Under the pieces are notes generated by a model. It did not search any database and was not told the DNA's origin. It was given only the letters and a program-made list of their open reading frames with translations. This document shows positions 37,001-44,693 of a stretch of DNA of 64,000 bases, in pieces (within the stretch, counting starts at the first letter, position 1; every line of letters begins with the position of its first letter). Both the position numbers and the translations under genes were made by a program. Source of the DNA: CAZFVY01 sp964522665 (lineage in GTDB: Bacteria; Verrucomicrobiota; Verrucomicrobiia; Limisphaerales; CAZFVY01). The stretch covers positions 1 to 64,000 of the forward strand of contig CAZFVY010000007.1 of NCBI GenBank assembly GCA_964522665.1, written 5' to 3'.

Positions 37001-38982
37001 TCCTCGGTGCCGAAGCCCGAGAGAATGACTTTTTTCAGGTCGGCCTTGCCGTCGCCGTCGGTGTCCTTCAGAAACAGCAACTGCGTGCTTTGTCCGACGT
37101 ACGCGCCGCCATCGCCGGGGACCACGGCGGTCGGCATCAACAGGCCGTCGGCGAAGACGGTCGCCTTATCGGCTTGGCCGACGCCCTTGGTGTCTTCGAG
37201 GACCAGGATGCGGTCGTTGGCTTCTTCGCCCGGCTTGATCTGCGGATAGACCGCGGAACTGGCGATCCAGAGGCGGCCTTGCGGGTCGAAGTTCATTTGA
37301 ATCGGCTTGGCCAGGAGCGGGTTCTCGGCGAAGAGGTTGACTTCAAAACCAGGCGCGACCTCGAATTCCGGCAACGGCAGCGGCGGCGCGTTGTATGGCG
37401 TCGCGGCGGACGAGGTGACGCTCACGTTCACCTGCGCGCCATCCGCGGCGTCGGCGGGGGAAATCGACCCACCGGACTGCCGCGTGACGACCGGGGCGTT
37501 AGTCGCGCCGGGGAGCGACTCGAGCGTCAACTCGACGGTGTGTTTTACCGGTTTGCGCAGCACGGCGATTTTGTCCTCCTCGGCCTTGATGAGAGGATCG
37601 AACATCGGCACCTCGCGGGCGTTCTGGCCCTGCTCGTTGCGGCGGAAACCGAAGAGATAAGTCACGTTCTGCGGGCGCCAGCGATAGAAGAAAAGCTGAT
37701 TCTTCCTGACGACCGTCTGGCGCAATTGCTCGGCTTGATCGAAAGGCGCGCCGCGGAATATATAGCGGCCCGAATTCCACTGCAGATTCCCGGCGGATTC
37801 CACGACTTTCCCGTCGAGCTTCATCCCGTAACGCCCCGGCGTCAGGCCGACAAATTGCATCATGTTCATCGGCGTGGCGGCCGGCATCGGCCCGTCCTTG
37901 TCGTACGCGGCGGGAGCGGGGACGAGCAGCTCCGTGAACGAGTAACTGGCGCTGGTATCGGTCCGCTTGATGTCCGTGACCTGCGTGCCGTAGGCGCCTT
38001 CGCGCAGCCGGCCGTCGCGCAGGATGCTGATCCGCCAGGTATTCGCGTCCCAGCCCAGCGCCATCTCGATGGCCTCGGCGACCCGCGAGTATCCGTAGTA
38101 ATTCAAGTGAATCCCGTTATCGGTGAGCGGGAATTGCCCTTTGCCGGGCGTCGTGCCGGCGAACATGTCGAAGAGCGGAACAAACGGGTAACCACGCTGA
38201 TCCGCCAGGTCGTGCAGCGCCTTCGAGTAGAGCGCCAATTGCTCGTTGTGCTTGACGGGCGAGGGCAGCGGCGGGCCGAGCGCTTCATGGCGAATCGGCC
38301 CGATCACCACGAAACGAACCGGAATCCCCTGGCAAATCTGCTGAATCGTGTCGATCAGTTGGTTCATGTCCGCCTTGAACTTCGCCACGCCTTCGGCTCC
38401 CGCGAAGGAGCTGGCCATCCCGTAGCCGAGAAAGACGACGGTCGGCTTGAGCTCGGCCACCTGTTCCTTAACGCGGTCGAAACCGCGTTCCGGCGGGTCG
38501 AAACCGGCGCGCGATTCGCCCAGCGGCGTGTCGGCGCTCCAGCCGAGGTTGCGAAAGATGAGGTTGCGATCCGGGTAGCGCACGATCATCCGCCCTTCGA
38601 TAAAACCGTAGGTTTGTTCCCGCTCGATGAAGGTATCGCCGAGGAACACGACGCGGTCGCCGTCGCGCAACTCGAACTTCTCTTTGGGTGGCGGCGGCAC
38701 AAAGGCGTACAGCGGAGGCGGGCGGACGACGGGTCCCATTCGGATCCCGCCCGTATTCGGCCTTGCGGCGGCGGGATTTCCGGCGGGATTGCCAGCGGGC
38801 GCTTGGGGCGACGCGTTTGGCGCGCCGCCCGCATCGGGACGGACGCGAATCGGCGGCGGGGGCGGGGTGGGCGGTTCGTTTTGGGCCTGGGCCGGGCGCG
38901 CGAGCGCGCAGGCGATCGCCGCCACGAGTTGAAGCGCGCGGCGGAATCCGCCGCGGGCGGGAGAATATTGCATGGCTGTCAT
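34087..38982 (-). CDS. Giant fusion exoprotein: SGNH-type domain, propeller dehydrogenase-like domain, HEAT repeats, heme-binding domain
   Basis: 1631 residues from the ATG at 38982 (38973 is also possible); both give a signal peptide ending RPAQAQ. A longer frame to 39273 would run into the DinB-like gene and is rejected. Order: Pro-rich linker; SGNH-like region ~105-315 (RVVFLGDTFIE, FLGYGMASSF, TDNGIHLNYYGY with the Asp/His pair); linker; a TIGR02604-type membrane-bound dehydrogenase propeller ~535-900 (PEFEVAPGFEVNLFAENPLL at its start); HEAT repeats ~930-1300; a TIGR02603-type heme domain with CVSCH near 1361; and a C-terminal PA14-like domain ~1500-1631. Probably periplasmic carbohydrate oxidation or deacylation; the substrate is unknown. 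Confidence 0.92.
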   Translation of the reverse strand: MTAMQYSPARGGFRRALQLVAAIACALARPAQAQNEPPTPPPPPIRVRPDAGGAPNASPQAPAGNPAGNPAAARPNTGGIRMGPVVRPPPLYAFVPPPPKEKFELRDGDRVVFLGDTFIEREQTYGFIEGRMIVRYPDRNLIFRNLGWSADTPLGESRAGFDPPERGFDRVKEQVAELKPTVVFLGYGMASSFAGAEGVAKFKADMNQLIDTIQQICQGIPVRFVVIGPIRHEALGPPLPSPVKHNEQLALYSKALHDLADQRGYPFVPLFDMFAGTTPGKGQFPLTDNGIHLNYYGYSRVAEAIEMALGWDANTWRISILRDGRLREGAYGTQVTDIKRTDTSASYSFTELLVPAPAAYDKDGPMPAATPMNMMQFVGLTPGRYGMKLDGKVVESAGNLQWNSGRYIFRGAPFDQAEQLRQTVVRKNQLFFYRWRPQNVTYLFGFRRNEQGQNAREVPMFDPLIKAEEDKIAVLRKPVKHTVELTLESLPGATNAPVVTRQSGGSISPADAADGAQVNVSVTSSAATPYNAPPLPLPEFEVAPGFEVNLFAENPLLAKPIQMNFDPQGRLWIASSAVYPQIKPGEEANDRILVLEDTKGVGQADKATVFADGLLMPTAVVPGDGGAYVGQSTQLLFLKDTDGDGKADLKKVILSGFGTEDTHHIIHTLRWGLDGQLYFNQSIYIHSHLETPNGVVRLNSGGIFHLRPPTMELGVFLRGFCNPWGHDFDPFGQSFVTDGAGFQGVSYGVPGAMYFTYAGGRRILDSISPGNYPKFASLELVRSPQFPDDWQGNAITCDFRAHRVVRFAINEQGSSYLTTEMPDLLRTTNITFRPIDVKFGPDGALYIADWSNPIIQHGEVDFRDPRRDHEHGRIWRVTAKDRPLAPRLKLQRAPVNELFAAVLSSNAFTSRAASRVLTERGGAIVPYLNSWTAAQTNEPALLHALWLYQSINQVQTNLLTRLLEAKDPHIRAAATRVLSYWYDRVDDASALLAARVADEHPRVRLEAIRALSEIPTARSAELVLSVLDHPLDAFLEYALWLSVNDLAKPWLAAIQSGDWKIAGRERQLEYGLKAIEPALASSVLGQMKQAQALARDGSGPWIELIGQTGDANELRRLFDTVAQNGFDDPAAVRALNSLDAAARGRNARPAGDLAPLATLFQRRDPAVRAAAVRLAGGWRLAPAAPEILKLAGQADSSPELRAAAFDSLRAIGGPEVTAGLRQLAASGANGAVRRAAVGAFAALDLPGAVPSMIAVLKATTQEADALDLWRSLLSARGAGAKLAPALARETLPPVVVRVGVRVAREGGRAEPALVTALSHGQSTQDDTQGISDEAMRQLAARVNREGDPARGERVFRRPAVACVSCHAIGGAGGKVGPDLTSIGASSPLDYLIESVFYPNRKIKEGYQSVLVQTKDGQDLSGVFVRETPQELVLRNAANQELAVPKGAIESRAVGGSLMPSGLIDSLPDRDRLDLFRFLSELGKPGRYDASKGNLARAWRLFPLTTQNEQFGEDRIVGGPTDAAGWQTAYSLVDGQLSQADLREPLAPTRFAGAVGLYAATKFESSKAGPVRLRLAGADDRALWIDGKSVKPGQEVTTDLAAGTHTVVVRLDPKKLPENLRLESPDATFLTN

Positions 38983-39094
38983 GATGCGAACAACAGGGTA
39001 ACGTCGCCCGATTAAAGCGGCAACCCCGCGCCGGAGGCAAGCCGTGAAAAAGAGTCTCTTCTTGTCCCCTTTTCTACCGGCCCTCGGCCCAACC

Positions 39095-39688
39095 TTAACT
39101 CCGCGCCCGCGCAAGTCCCTCGAGAATCCGCTCGATCTGCGTTCGGTGAATTCCCAAATGCCCGGCGGACAGCGCGTGCCATCCCGCCGCGTCCAACGGG
39201 CCGAACCACGGATGGGCGTAACGCGCCGGCGTCCGCAGTTCGCCGGCCGCGCCGACCGTCTCGAGCAGGTCATCGCAGGAGCGCTCGTATTCCGCGACCA
39301 CCGATCCGGTGACCTCCAGGCTGGGTTTGACCGCCGCCGTGCTGGCCGCGCCGCCCGGCGTGACGCCCTTGAGCAGCAGGCCGATCACTCGATTCACCGA
39401 GCGATGAACGATCCGCAAGTGTTCGAGCGTCATCCAAATCGACCAATACCGGCTGCTGTCCTCCAAGCCGCGCGGGCGGCTAATCAAGACCCGCCGCGCG
39501 CCGGACGCCTCATCAAGACCCCGCGTCAGTTTTTGGACCGTTTCGCGCTCTTGCTGAAAACGGGCGGTGAACGCGGCGCGGTTCCCAACCGCCCGCCGCC
39601 ACGCGAACAGCAGCCGCGCGACGCGCAATTCGACCCTCGGCAGGCCGGCGCCCGGCGGGGCGAGTTTGGGTTCCAGGTTCGTGTCCAC
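39095..39688 (-). CDS. DinB-like (DinB_2/DUF1569-type) four-helix protein
   Basis: 197 residues. It shows the spaced metal-ligand His pattern: YWSIWMTLEHLRIVHRSVNR in the first half and AGHLGIHRTQIERIL at the end. It lacks a signal peptide, unlike the protein at 3128-3751, so it is cytosolic. Members are probable metal-dependent thiol transferases or hydrolases; the substrate is unknown. A perfect 17-bp palindrome lies 21 bases upstream of the start, so repression by a small dimeric regulator is likely. It is transcribed away from the Ig-like exoprotein gene. Confidence 0.85.
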   Translation of the reverse strand: MDTNLEPKLAPPGAGLPRVELRVARLLFAWRRAVGNRAAFTARFQQERETVQKLTRGLDEASGARRVLISRPRGLEDSSRYWSIWMTLEHLRIVHRSVNRVIGLLLKGVTPGGAASTAAVKPSLEVTGSVVAEYERSCDDLLETVGAAGELRTPARYAHPWFGPLDAAGWHALSAGHLGIHRTQIERILEGLARARS

Positions 39689-39708
39689 GCCGGCCAGCCT
39701 GCCATAAT

Positions 39709-39725
39709 ACTTGCATTATGCAAGT
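39709..39725. promoter_or_regulatory. Perfect palindromic operator between divergent genes
   Basis: ACTTGCATTATGCAAGT: perfect 8-bp arms around one central T. It lies in the 88-bp gap between the DinB-like gene and the Ig-like exoprotein gene, overlapping AT-rich sequence that could be the promoter. The pattern is of the kind bound by MarR/HxlR/PadR-type dimers. Which regulator binds is not known. Confidence 0.55.
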
Positions 39726-39776
39726 GTTTTTCAAGCGGTAATTTGACAGATGGGCGAGCCTGAGCGACTTTCTGCT

Positions 39777-40916
39777 ATGAAAAGGATACCGTTGGTGGGG
39801 AGCTTCGTTCTCATTCTAAGTTTCGGGCGCGATTTTCCAATGCACGGGAAAGTCGAAATCGCCGAGCGCCACCCGAGGCGTTCGCGGCGCGGCGGACTGG
39901 CTCGCGCGCTGCTTTTGGCGGCGATGGGATGGATCGCGACGGGCCGGGCGTTCGCCCAAGGCTCGGTCAATTTTTCGAACCACGATTTGACCGATGGAAT
40001 CAATGCGCCGGTCTTCGATGTCGATGGCGTGACGATGCTCGGGTCCGCGTTCCTGGCCCAGTTGTATTGGTCGGCCACGGGCGCGGCTGGTTCGTACGTC
40101 GCGGTGACCGACGCGCCCGTTCCCTTCCGCGACGGCGCCGGCGTCGGGTATTGGAACCCGATCGGCAATAACCCGCCATCGCCCGACGCCTCCCGGACCG
40201 TGGGAGTAGCCGCCGGGCAGCAGGTATGGCTGCAGGTGGCGGCTTGGAACGCGTCCGCTGGCACGAACTATGAGCAGGCGTCACGGAGCTTTGCGGGACG
40301 CGTCGGGCTGTCGGCGCCGATCCGGGTGGTGACGGGCGGCGGCGGCACACCGCCGAGCCTCCCGGCGCCTCTGAGTGGGCTACAGAGTTTTCGGGTTCTT
40401 AGTCCCTGCCTGGATTGTGGCGTACTAATCCTCACCTCGCCGACGAGTCAAACGGTAGCGGTCGGGACAACGGTTTTCCTTTCGGTGGTGGCCACTAATA
40501 TAGCGTTTCCCGATCCAAGTCAAACGAGTTACCAGTGGGAGCGCCAGGACCCGGCGGGGGATTGGCAAGTGGTACAGTCCGGCCAGAAAGCCAACCTGGT
40601 TCTCACTAATCTCCAGCTTTCAGCGGCGGGCAATTACCGCGTGATAGTCACCTCCGGAAATCTCCCGCCCGCGACGAGCGCCATCGCGCAAATCAAGGCG
40701 ATCGCGCCGCCCCGGCTCGGCGCCGCGGTCGTGTCAAACGGCCTCCTGCGATTCAATCTCGAGGGCGAGGTCGGCGACATCTATCATCTGCAATTCACGA
40801 GTGACCTGGTCAATTGGATCACGCTGCAGACGTTGACGAACACCGCGGGCGCCGTCAGTTTTGCCACTCCGCCAGGTTCCAACTGGTATCAATTCTACCG
40901 GGTTCAGGCGCAATGA
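39777..40916 (+). CDS. Secreted Ig-like domain protein, tandem copy A
   Basis: 379 residues from the ATG at 39777. A long basic N-terminus leads to a signal segment ending near GRAFAQG. The first domain (VNFSNHDLTDGINAPVF, AQLYWSATGAAGSYV) is one I do not recognise beyond being typical of Verrucomicrobia exoproteins. A central Ig-like domain follows (SQTVAVGTTVFLSV, SYQWERQDPAGDW, LTNLQLSAAGNYRV), then a C-terminal domain ending NWYQFYRVQAQ. The next gene is a close duplicate. Large DNA blocks are near-identical between the two, while the middle has diverged. Surface or extracellular location is inferred from the signal peptide. Confidence 0.88.
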   Translation: MKRIPLVGSFVLILSFGRDFPMHGKVEIAERHPRRSRRGGLARALLLAAMGWIATGRAFAQGSVNFSNHDLTDGINAPVFDVDGVTMLGSAFLAQLYWSATGAAGSYVAVTDAPVPFRDGAGVGYWNPIGNNPPSPDASRTVGVAAGQQVWLQVAAWNASAGTNYEQASRSFAGRVGLSAPIRVVTGGGGTPPSLPAPLSGLQSFRVLSPCLDCGVLILTSPTSQTVAVGTTVFLSVVATNIAFPDPSQTSYQWERQDPAGDWQVVQSGQKANLVLTNLQLSAAGNYRVIVTSGNLPPATSAIAQIKAIAPPRLGAAVVSNGLLRFNLEGEVGDIYHLQFTSDLVNWITLQTLTNTAGAVSFATPPGSNWYQFYRVQAQ

Positions 40917-40953
40917 AGGGTTGAGCGTTGACTGGGCTAAGGGACTTTCCGCA

Positions 40954-42090
40954 ATGAATATCATCCCATTGCTGGGGAGATTCGATCGTCTGCCGCGGGT
41001 TGGAGCCACGTTTCTTAAGAGCGCTGGCCCCACAGAATCAGCTTGCCGGCAGCGCTCGCCGCGCGGGGGACTGGCTCGGGCGCTGCTTTTGGCAGTCACG
41101 GGATTGATCGTGACGGACCAAGCGTTCGCCCAAGGCACGGTGAACTTTTCGGACCGCGATTTGACTGATGGGATTGATGCGCCGGTTTTCGATGTCGATG
41201 GCGTGACGATGCTCGGGTCCGCGTTCCTGGCCCAGTTGTATTGGTCGGCCACGGGCGCGGCTGGTTCGTACGTCGCGGTGACCGACGCGCCCGTTCCCTT
41301 CCGCGACGGCGCCGGCGTCGGGTATTGGAACCCGATCGGCAATAACCCACCATCGGCCGACGCCTCCCGGACCGTGGGAGTAGCCGCTGGGCAGCCGGCA
41401 TGGCTTGAGGTGGCGGTTTGGAACGCGTCCACGGGCACGAACTATGAGCAGGCGTCAGAAAGTCTATCGGGACGCCTCGGTCTATCGACGCCGATCCGGG
41501 TGGTGACGGGCGGCGTCGGCACACCGCCGAGCCTCCCGGCGCCTCTGAGTGGGCTACAGAGTTTTTCGCTCTACAACGCGTGCTTGGAATGTGGCGTTCG
41601 AATAAGCAGCTCGCCAATGAGTCAAACCGTAGCGGTGGGCGCGACGGTGGTGCTTTCGGTAGCGGCCACGGGTTTACCGCGTCTTGATCCCAGTCACACG
41701 AGTTACCAATGGGAGCGCCAGGAGCCGACGGGGAATTGGCAAGTCGTGCAGTCCGGCGTGAAGACCAACTTGGCGCTCACGGATCTCCAGCTTTCAACCG
41801 CCGGCAATTACCGCGTGATCGTCATTACTGGAGACTACCCACCCGTAACGAGCGCCATCGCGCAAATCAAGGCGATCGTGCCGCCCCGGCTCGGCGCCGC
41901 GGTCGTGTCAAACGGCCTCCTGCGATTCAACCTCGAGGGCGCGGTCGGCGACATCTATCATCTGCAATTCACGAGTGACCTGGTCAATTGGATCACGCTG
42001 CAGACGTTGACGAACACCGCGGGGGCGGTCAGTTTTGCCACTCCGCCAGGCTCCAACTGGTATCAATTCTACCGGGTTCAGGCGCAATGA
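40954..42090 (+). CDS. Secreted Ig-like domain protein, tandem copy B
   Basis: 378 residues from the ATG at 40954; the frame is open further upstream, but that part repeats the 3' end of copy A in another frame. Same order as copy A: signal segment ending near DQAFAQG, unknown first domain, Ig-like domain (SQTVAVGATVVLSV, SYQWERQEPTGNW) and the same C-terminal domain ending YQFYRVQAQ. Identity with copy A is nearly complete around 41182-41370 and again in the last ~220 bp including the stop and TGAAGGGTT beyond, and lower between these. Confidence 0.88.
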   Translation: MNIIPLLGRFDRLPRVGATFLKSAGPTESACRQRSPRGGLARALLLAVTGLIVTDQAFAQGTVNFSDRDLTDGIDAPVFDVDGVTMLGSAFLAQLYWSATGAAGSYVAVTDAPVPFRDGAGVGYWNPIGNNPPSADASRTVGVAAGQPAWLEVAVWNASTGTNYEQASESLSGRLGLSTPIRVVTGGVGTPPSLPAPLSGLQSFSLYNACLECGVRISSSPMSQTVAVGATVVLSVAATGLPRLDPSHTSYQWERQEPTGNWQVVQSGVKTNLALTDLQLSTAGNYRVIVITGDYPPVTSAIAQIKAIVPPRLGAAVVSNGLLRFNLEGAVGDIYHLQFTSDLVNWITLQTLTNTAGAVSFATPPGSNWYQFYRVQAQ

Positions 42091-42124
42091 AGGGTTCAGC
42101 ATCGTGAAATACCTGTCTGGCGCG

Positions 42125-42152
42125 AAGGGGTCGGTTCTTAGTATTGGCAACT
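42125..42152. repeat. Palindromic element, copy 5 (left arm only)
   Basis: AAGGGGTCGGTTCTTAGTAT then TGGCAACT. It is identical over 28 bases to copy 6 (42406-42433). Confidence 0.85.
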
Positions 42153-42240
42153 CGAGGGCCGCGCGGAGGCGTCTTCCGAATGGCCACGCCGCGCCCCGAA
42201 GCGGTACGGTCGGCCGACTAGCGTTGGTGGCCCCCGGGAG

Positions 42241-42302
42241 ACCTGGGATGAGCCGCTGCCGTCCAAACCTATTCACGGCTCGGCCGAGCCTCGCCCCACC
42301 CG
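42241..42302. repeat. GAGCCTCGCCCCACC dispersed repeat copy
   Basis: AGCCGCTGCCGTCCAAACCT, then ATTCACGGCTCGGCCGAGCC and TCGCCCCACC. The same order without the middle occurs at 62882-62919, and a further GGAGCCTCGCCCCACC lies at 42591-42606. The element contains its own short palindrome (CGGCTCGGCCGAGCC). Confidence 0.55.
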
Positions 42303-42405
42303 CAAAAGCCGCCGTCTTGCTGAGAGTCACACTCGCGACTCTTTTCCGCTTCCTCCCCGCTACGGCGCGATAGATACCTGACGGCGCGGATCCCGTCGGG
42401 GCGCG

Positions 42406-42433
42406 AAGGGGTCGGTTCTTAGTATTGGCAACT
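42406..42433. repeat. Palindromic element, copy 6 (left arm only)
   Basis: A 28-base arm, AAGGGGTCGGTTCTTAGTAT then TGGCAACT. The segment at 44603-44630 is its exact reverse complement, so the two arms bracket the exoprotein gene at 42723-44282. Confidence 0.85.
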
Positions 42434-42722
42434 CGGCGATGACGCGGAGGGACGCGGGCGAGCCGTGGCGAGGTTTGAGACATCCGCCGGCGCCATACGG
42501 CGCCAAAGGCCAGCCGAGGCGGCGGCGTTCGGCAAGGATCGAGCATCAGTTAGCAAACCGGCCACTTCGACACTTCTTCAGGTCTCGGCGGGAGCCTCGC
42601 CCCACCACCGGCTGAGATCACTGCGCCGCGGAGCAGATCGGCTCGCTTGGTTAACAACGCGCGCAAAGATGTTAGCAATTCTCAATAGCGGTCGGTTCGC
42701 TTCTGGGCTATGTCATTCGTTG

Positions 42723-44282
42723 ATGAGCGCCATATCTTGGCAAGTGAAGACGCGAGCAGCCCGCTGGGCCGCGCTTTTTGGTTTGGGCGCATGGCTCGCG
42801 GCGGAATCGCGCGGGGCCGAGCGGATCAATCACGAGGGTCGCATTCTCGGTCCGGCTCCGGTCGTGACGGCGCCGATTCTGTTCAATACCGCCGAGGCCG
42901 ACGCGGCGCTTTCGGCGATGCAGATGTTTCCGATCGACAACGCTTGGAATGAGGACGTTTCCCGGCGGCCGCGGCTGGCCAACTCTGACGCGATGATCGC
43001 GCAAATCATGGCGGACCTGGCGTCGAGCCGGCAAACTTTGCGGTCGTTCTTTGAGATGAATTTTGTCCTCGTGCCGGACGATCAGCCGCTGGTTCCCGTC
43101 TCTTTTGTCGATTATCCCGATGAATCCGATCCGAGTCCGTATCCCATCCCCGATAATCTTCCCATCGAGACGTGGCCGGTGGGGACGGGCGCGTTGACGC
43201 TGGCGCAATGGCAGCAGGACGTCAACGATACCGGCGGGGATCGTCACGCGATCATCGTGCAACCGGGCAAGGGGTTCGTCTGGGAAACGTGGCAGATGAA
43301 AAAGGTCGGCGGCGCGTGGCAGGCCTCGAATGGCGCGAAGTTCAATCTCAACTCGGATCAATTGCGCCCGTTTGGCTGGACTTCGGGCGACGCCGCCGGG
43401 CTGTCGATGTTTCCCGCCTTGGTCCGTTACGACGAATGCCAGCGGGGAATGGTCGAGCACGCGATGCGATTGGTCGTGAAGCGCACGCGGGTCGGCCCGA
43501 TTTACCCGGCCACGCACCAGGCGTCGGTGGGCAACTCGACCAATACGAATATTCCCGCGATGGGCCAGCGGTTGCGTCTCAAGGCGAGTTTCAATATCCC
43601 GACCAATTGGACGCAGCAGGAACAGGCCGTGTTGCGTGGCCTCAAGAAGCATGGCGCCATCGTGGCGGATAACGGCGGCTTTTTCTCGATTTCGGTCGCG
43701 CCGGACAATCGCTATCCGGCCGGCGCGTTCGATCATCTGTCCACGATTTCGATCACCAATTTCGAAGTGATCCAGACGACCGGCGCCACGGAAGGCCCGC
43801 GCGCGCCGAATCCGCCGTCGGTCAAGGCGGGGCCGAATCAGGCGTTGAACGCCCTCGGCGCGATCACGCTGGGCGGTTACGTCGCGTATCAGGGCGTTGC
43901 GCCGGCGATTCAGTGGCGGGTGTACGCGGGACCTGGTCCGGTGAACTTCGGCGACTCAACCCAGACCAACACGACGGCGACTTTTTCCGCGCCGGGGACG
44001 TACACGCTCATCTTGAGCGCCGACGATGGCGTTCACGCCGTGGCTTATGACGCGATGACGGCGCAGGTGAATTTGGGTTTGACCGCGAGCATCGCGGCTG
44101 CTGGCGCCGGCGCGGGCGGGGGATTCGTGATTCAATGGACCGGGGGAACGCCGCCCTTCGCGGTGGAGGAATCCGCGAGCCTTCCGACGACAAGTTGGCA
44201 GTCGATCATGACCACGTCGGTTAATACGGTGACCGTGCCTTCGCTCGGCGCCGCAGGGTACTTCCGGGTGCGGTCCAATTGA
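42723..44282 (+). CDS. Secreted protein of unknown function with PKD-like and FRVRSN-ending domains
   Basis: 519 residues from the ATG at 42723; an in-frame ATG at 42669 is the alternative. A signal segment (ARWAALFGLGAWLAAESRGA) precedes a ~270-residue domain with FPIDNAWNEDVSRRP, HAIIVQPGKGFVWETW, and RYDECQRGMVEHAMRLVVKR then PATHQAS. I recognise this as a recurring secreted 'hypothetical' but not its function. Residues ~365-440 look like a PKD/K319L-type Ig fold (VKAGPNQALNALGAITLGG). The C-terminus ends AAGYFRVRSN. It is the only gene between two exactly inverted 28-bp arms of the palindromic element. Confidence 0.85.
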   Translation: MSAISWQVKTRAARWAALFGLGAWLAAESRGAERINHEGRILGPAPVVTAPILFNTAEADAALSAMQMFPIDNAWNEDVSRRPRLANSDAMIAQIMADLASSRQTLRSFFEMNFVLVPDDQPLVPVSFVDYPDESDPSPYPIPDNLPIETWPVGTGALTLAQWQQDVNDTGGDRHAIIVQPGKGFVWETWQMKKVGGAWQASNGAKFNLNSDQLRPFGWTSGDAAGLSMFPALVRYDECQRGMVEHAMRLVVKRTRVGPIYPATHQASVGNSTNTNIPAMGQRLRLKASFNIPTNWTQQEQAVLRGLKKHGAIVADNGGFFSISVAPDNRYPAGAFDHLSTISITNFEVIQTTGATEGPRAPNPPSVKAGPNQALNALGAITLGGYVAYQGVAPAIQWRVYAGPGPVNFGDSTQTNTTATFSAPGTYTLILSADDGVHAVAYDAMTAQVNLGLTASIAAAGAGAGGGFVIQWTGGTPPFAVEESASLPTTSWQSIMTTSVNTVTVPSLGAAGYFRVRSN

Positions 44283-44506
44283 CAACGTTACGGGCGAATG
44301 AGACGGCAGAATCAACAATTCGTGAGCAGAGCGCGCGGACTTGCTCGTTACGGGGATCCCTTGTCATCGTTGGGTCTCAACTCCCACGCGCGATCAGCAT
44401 TATCGCAGATTTAGACGCATAACGAGGTAGCCGTCATCAGGGGTGAGCGTGAGGCGTTGAAGCTCAGCGGCCCGCCGACCTTCGCTCCATCATGAAACGA
44501 GGAGTA

Positions 44507-44534
44507 GTTGTCAATACTAAGAACCGACCCCTTC
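44507..44534. repeat. Palindromic element, copy 7 (right arm only)
   Basis: AGTTGTCAATACTAAGAACC then GACCCCTT. It is the reverse complement of copies 5 and 6 with one mismatch. Confidence 0.85.
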
Positions 44535-44602
44535 TTGGGATGACCGCCAGGCGTTGAAGCTCAGCAATCGTCCGACGTTCGCACCGTGACGAAACGAGGA
44601 AT

Positions 44603-44630
44603 AGTTGCCAATACTAAGAACCGACCCCTT
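44603..44630. repeat. Palindromic element, copy 8 (right arm only)
   Basis: AGTTGCCAATACTAAGAACC then GACCCCTT. It is the exact reverse complement of copies 5 and 6. Confidence 0.85.
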
Positions 44631-44693
44631 CTGAGTGTGCTTCGATTAACGAGAGGCTTGCGGACGTTCGCGCGTTCACGTGGCGGCGCGACG

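Larger units (their letters stand above)
44283..44693. other. Gene-free stretch holding a tandem duplication
   Basis: A unit of ~96-98 bp, AGGCGTTGAAGCTCAG..GAAACGAGGA(A/G)TAGTTG, occurs twice (from 44452 and from 44550). Each copy ends in a right arm of the palindromic element. The rest shows nothing recognisable. Confidence 0.7.

Noticed and set aside
36370..39015. Long open frame (881 codons) on the plus strand
   Set aside because: It is antisense to the giant fusion gene, whose protein has clear domains; the plus-strand translation is Arg/Val/Glu-rich with no recognisable domain, a typical GC-rich shadow.
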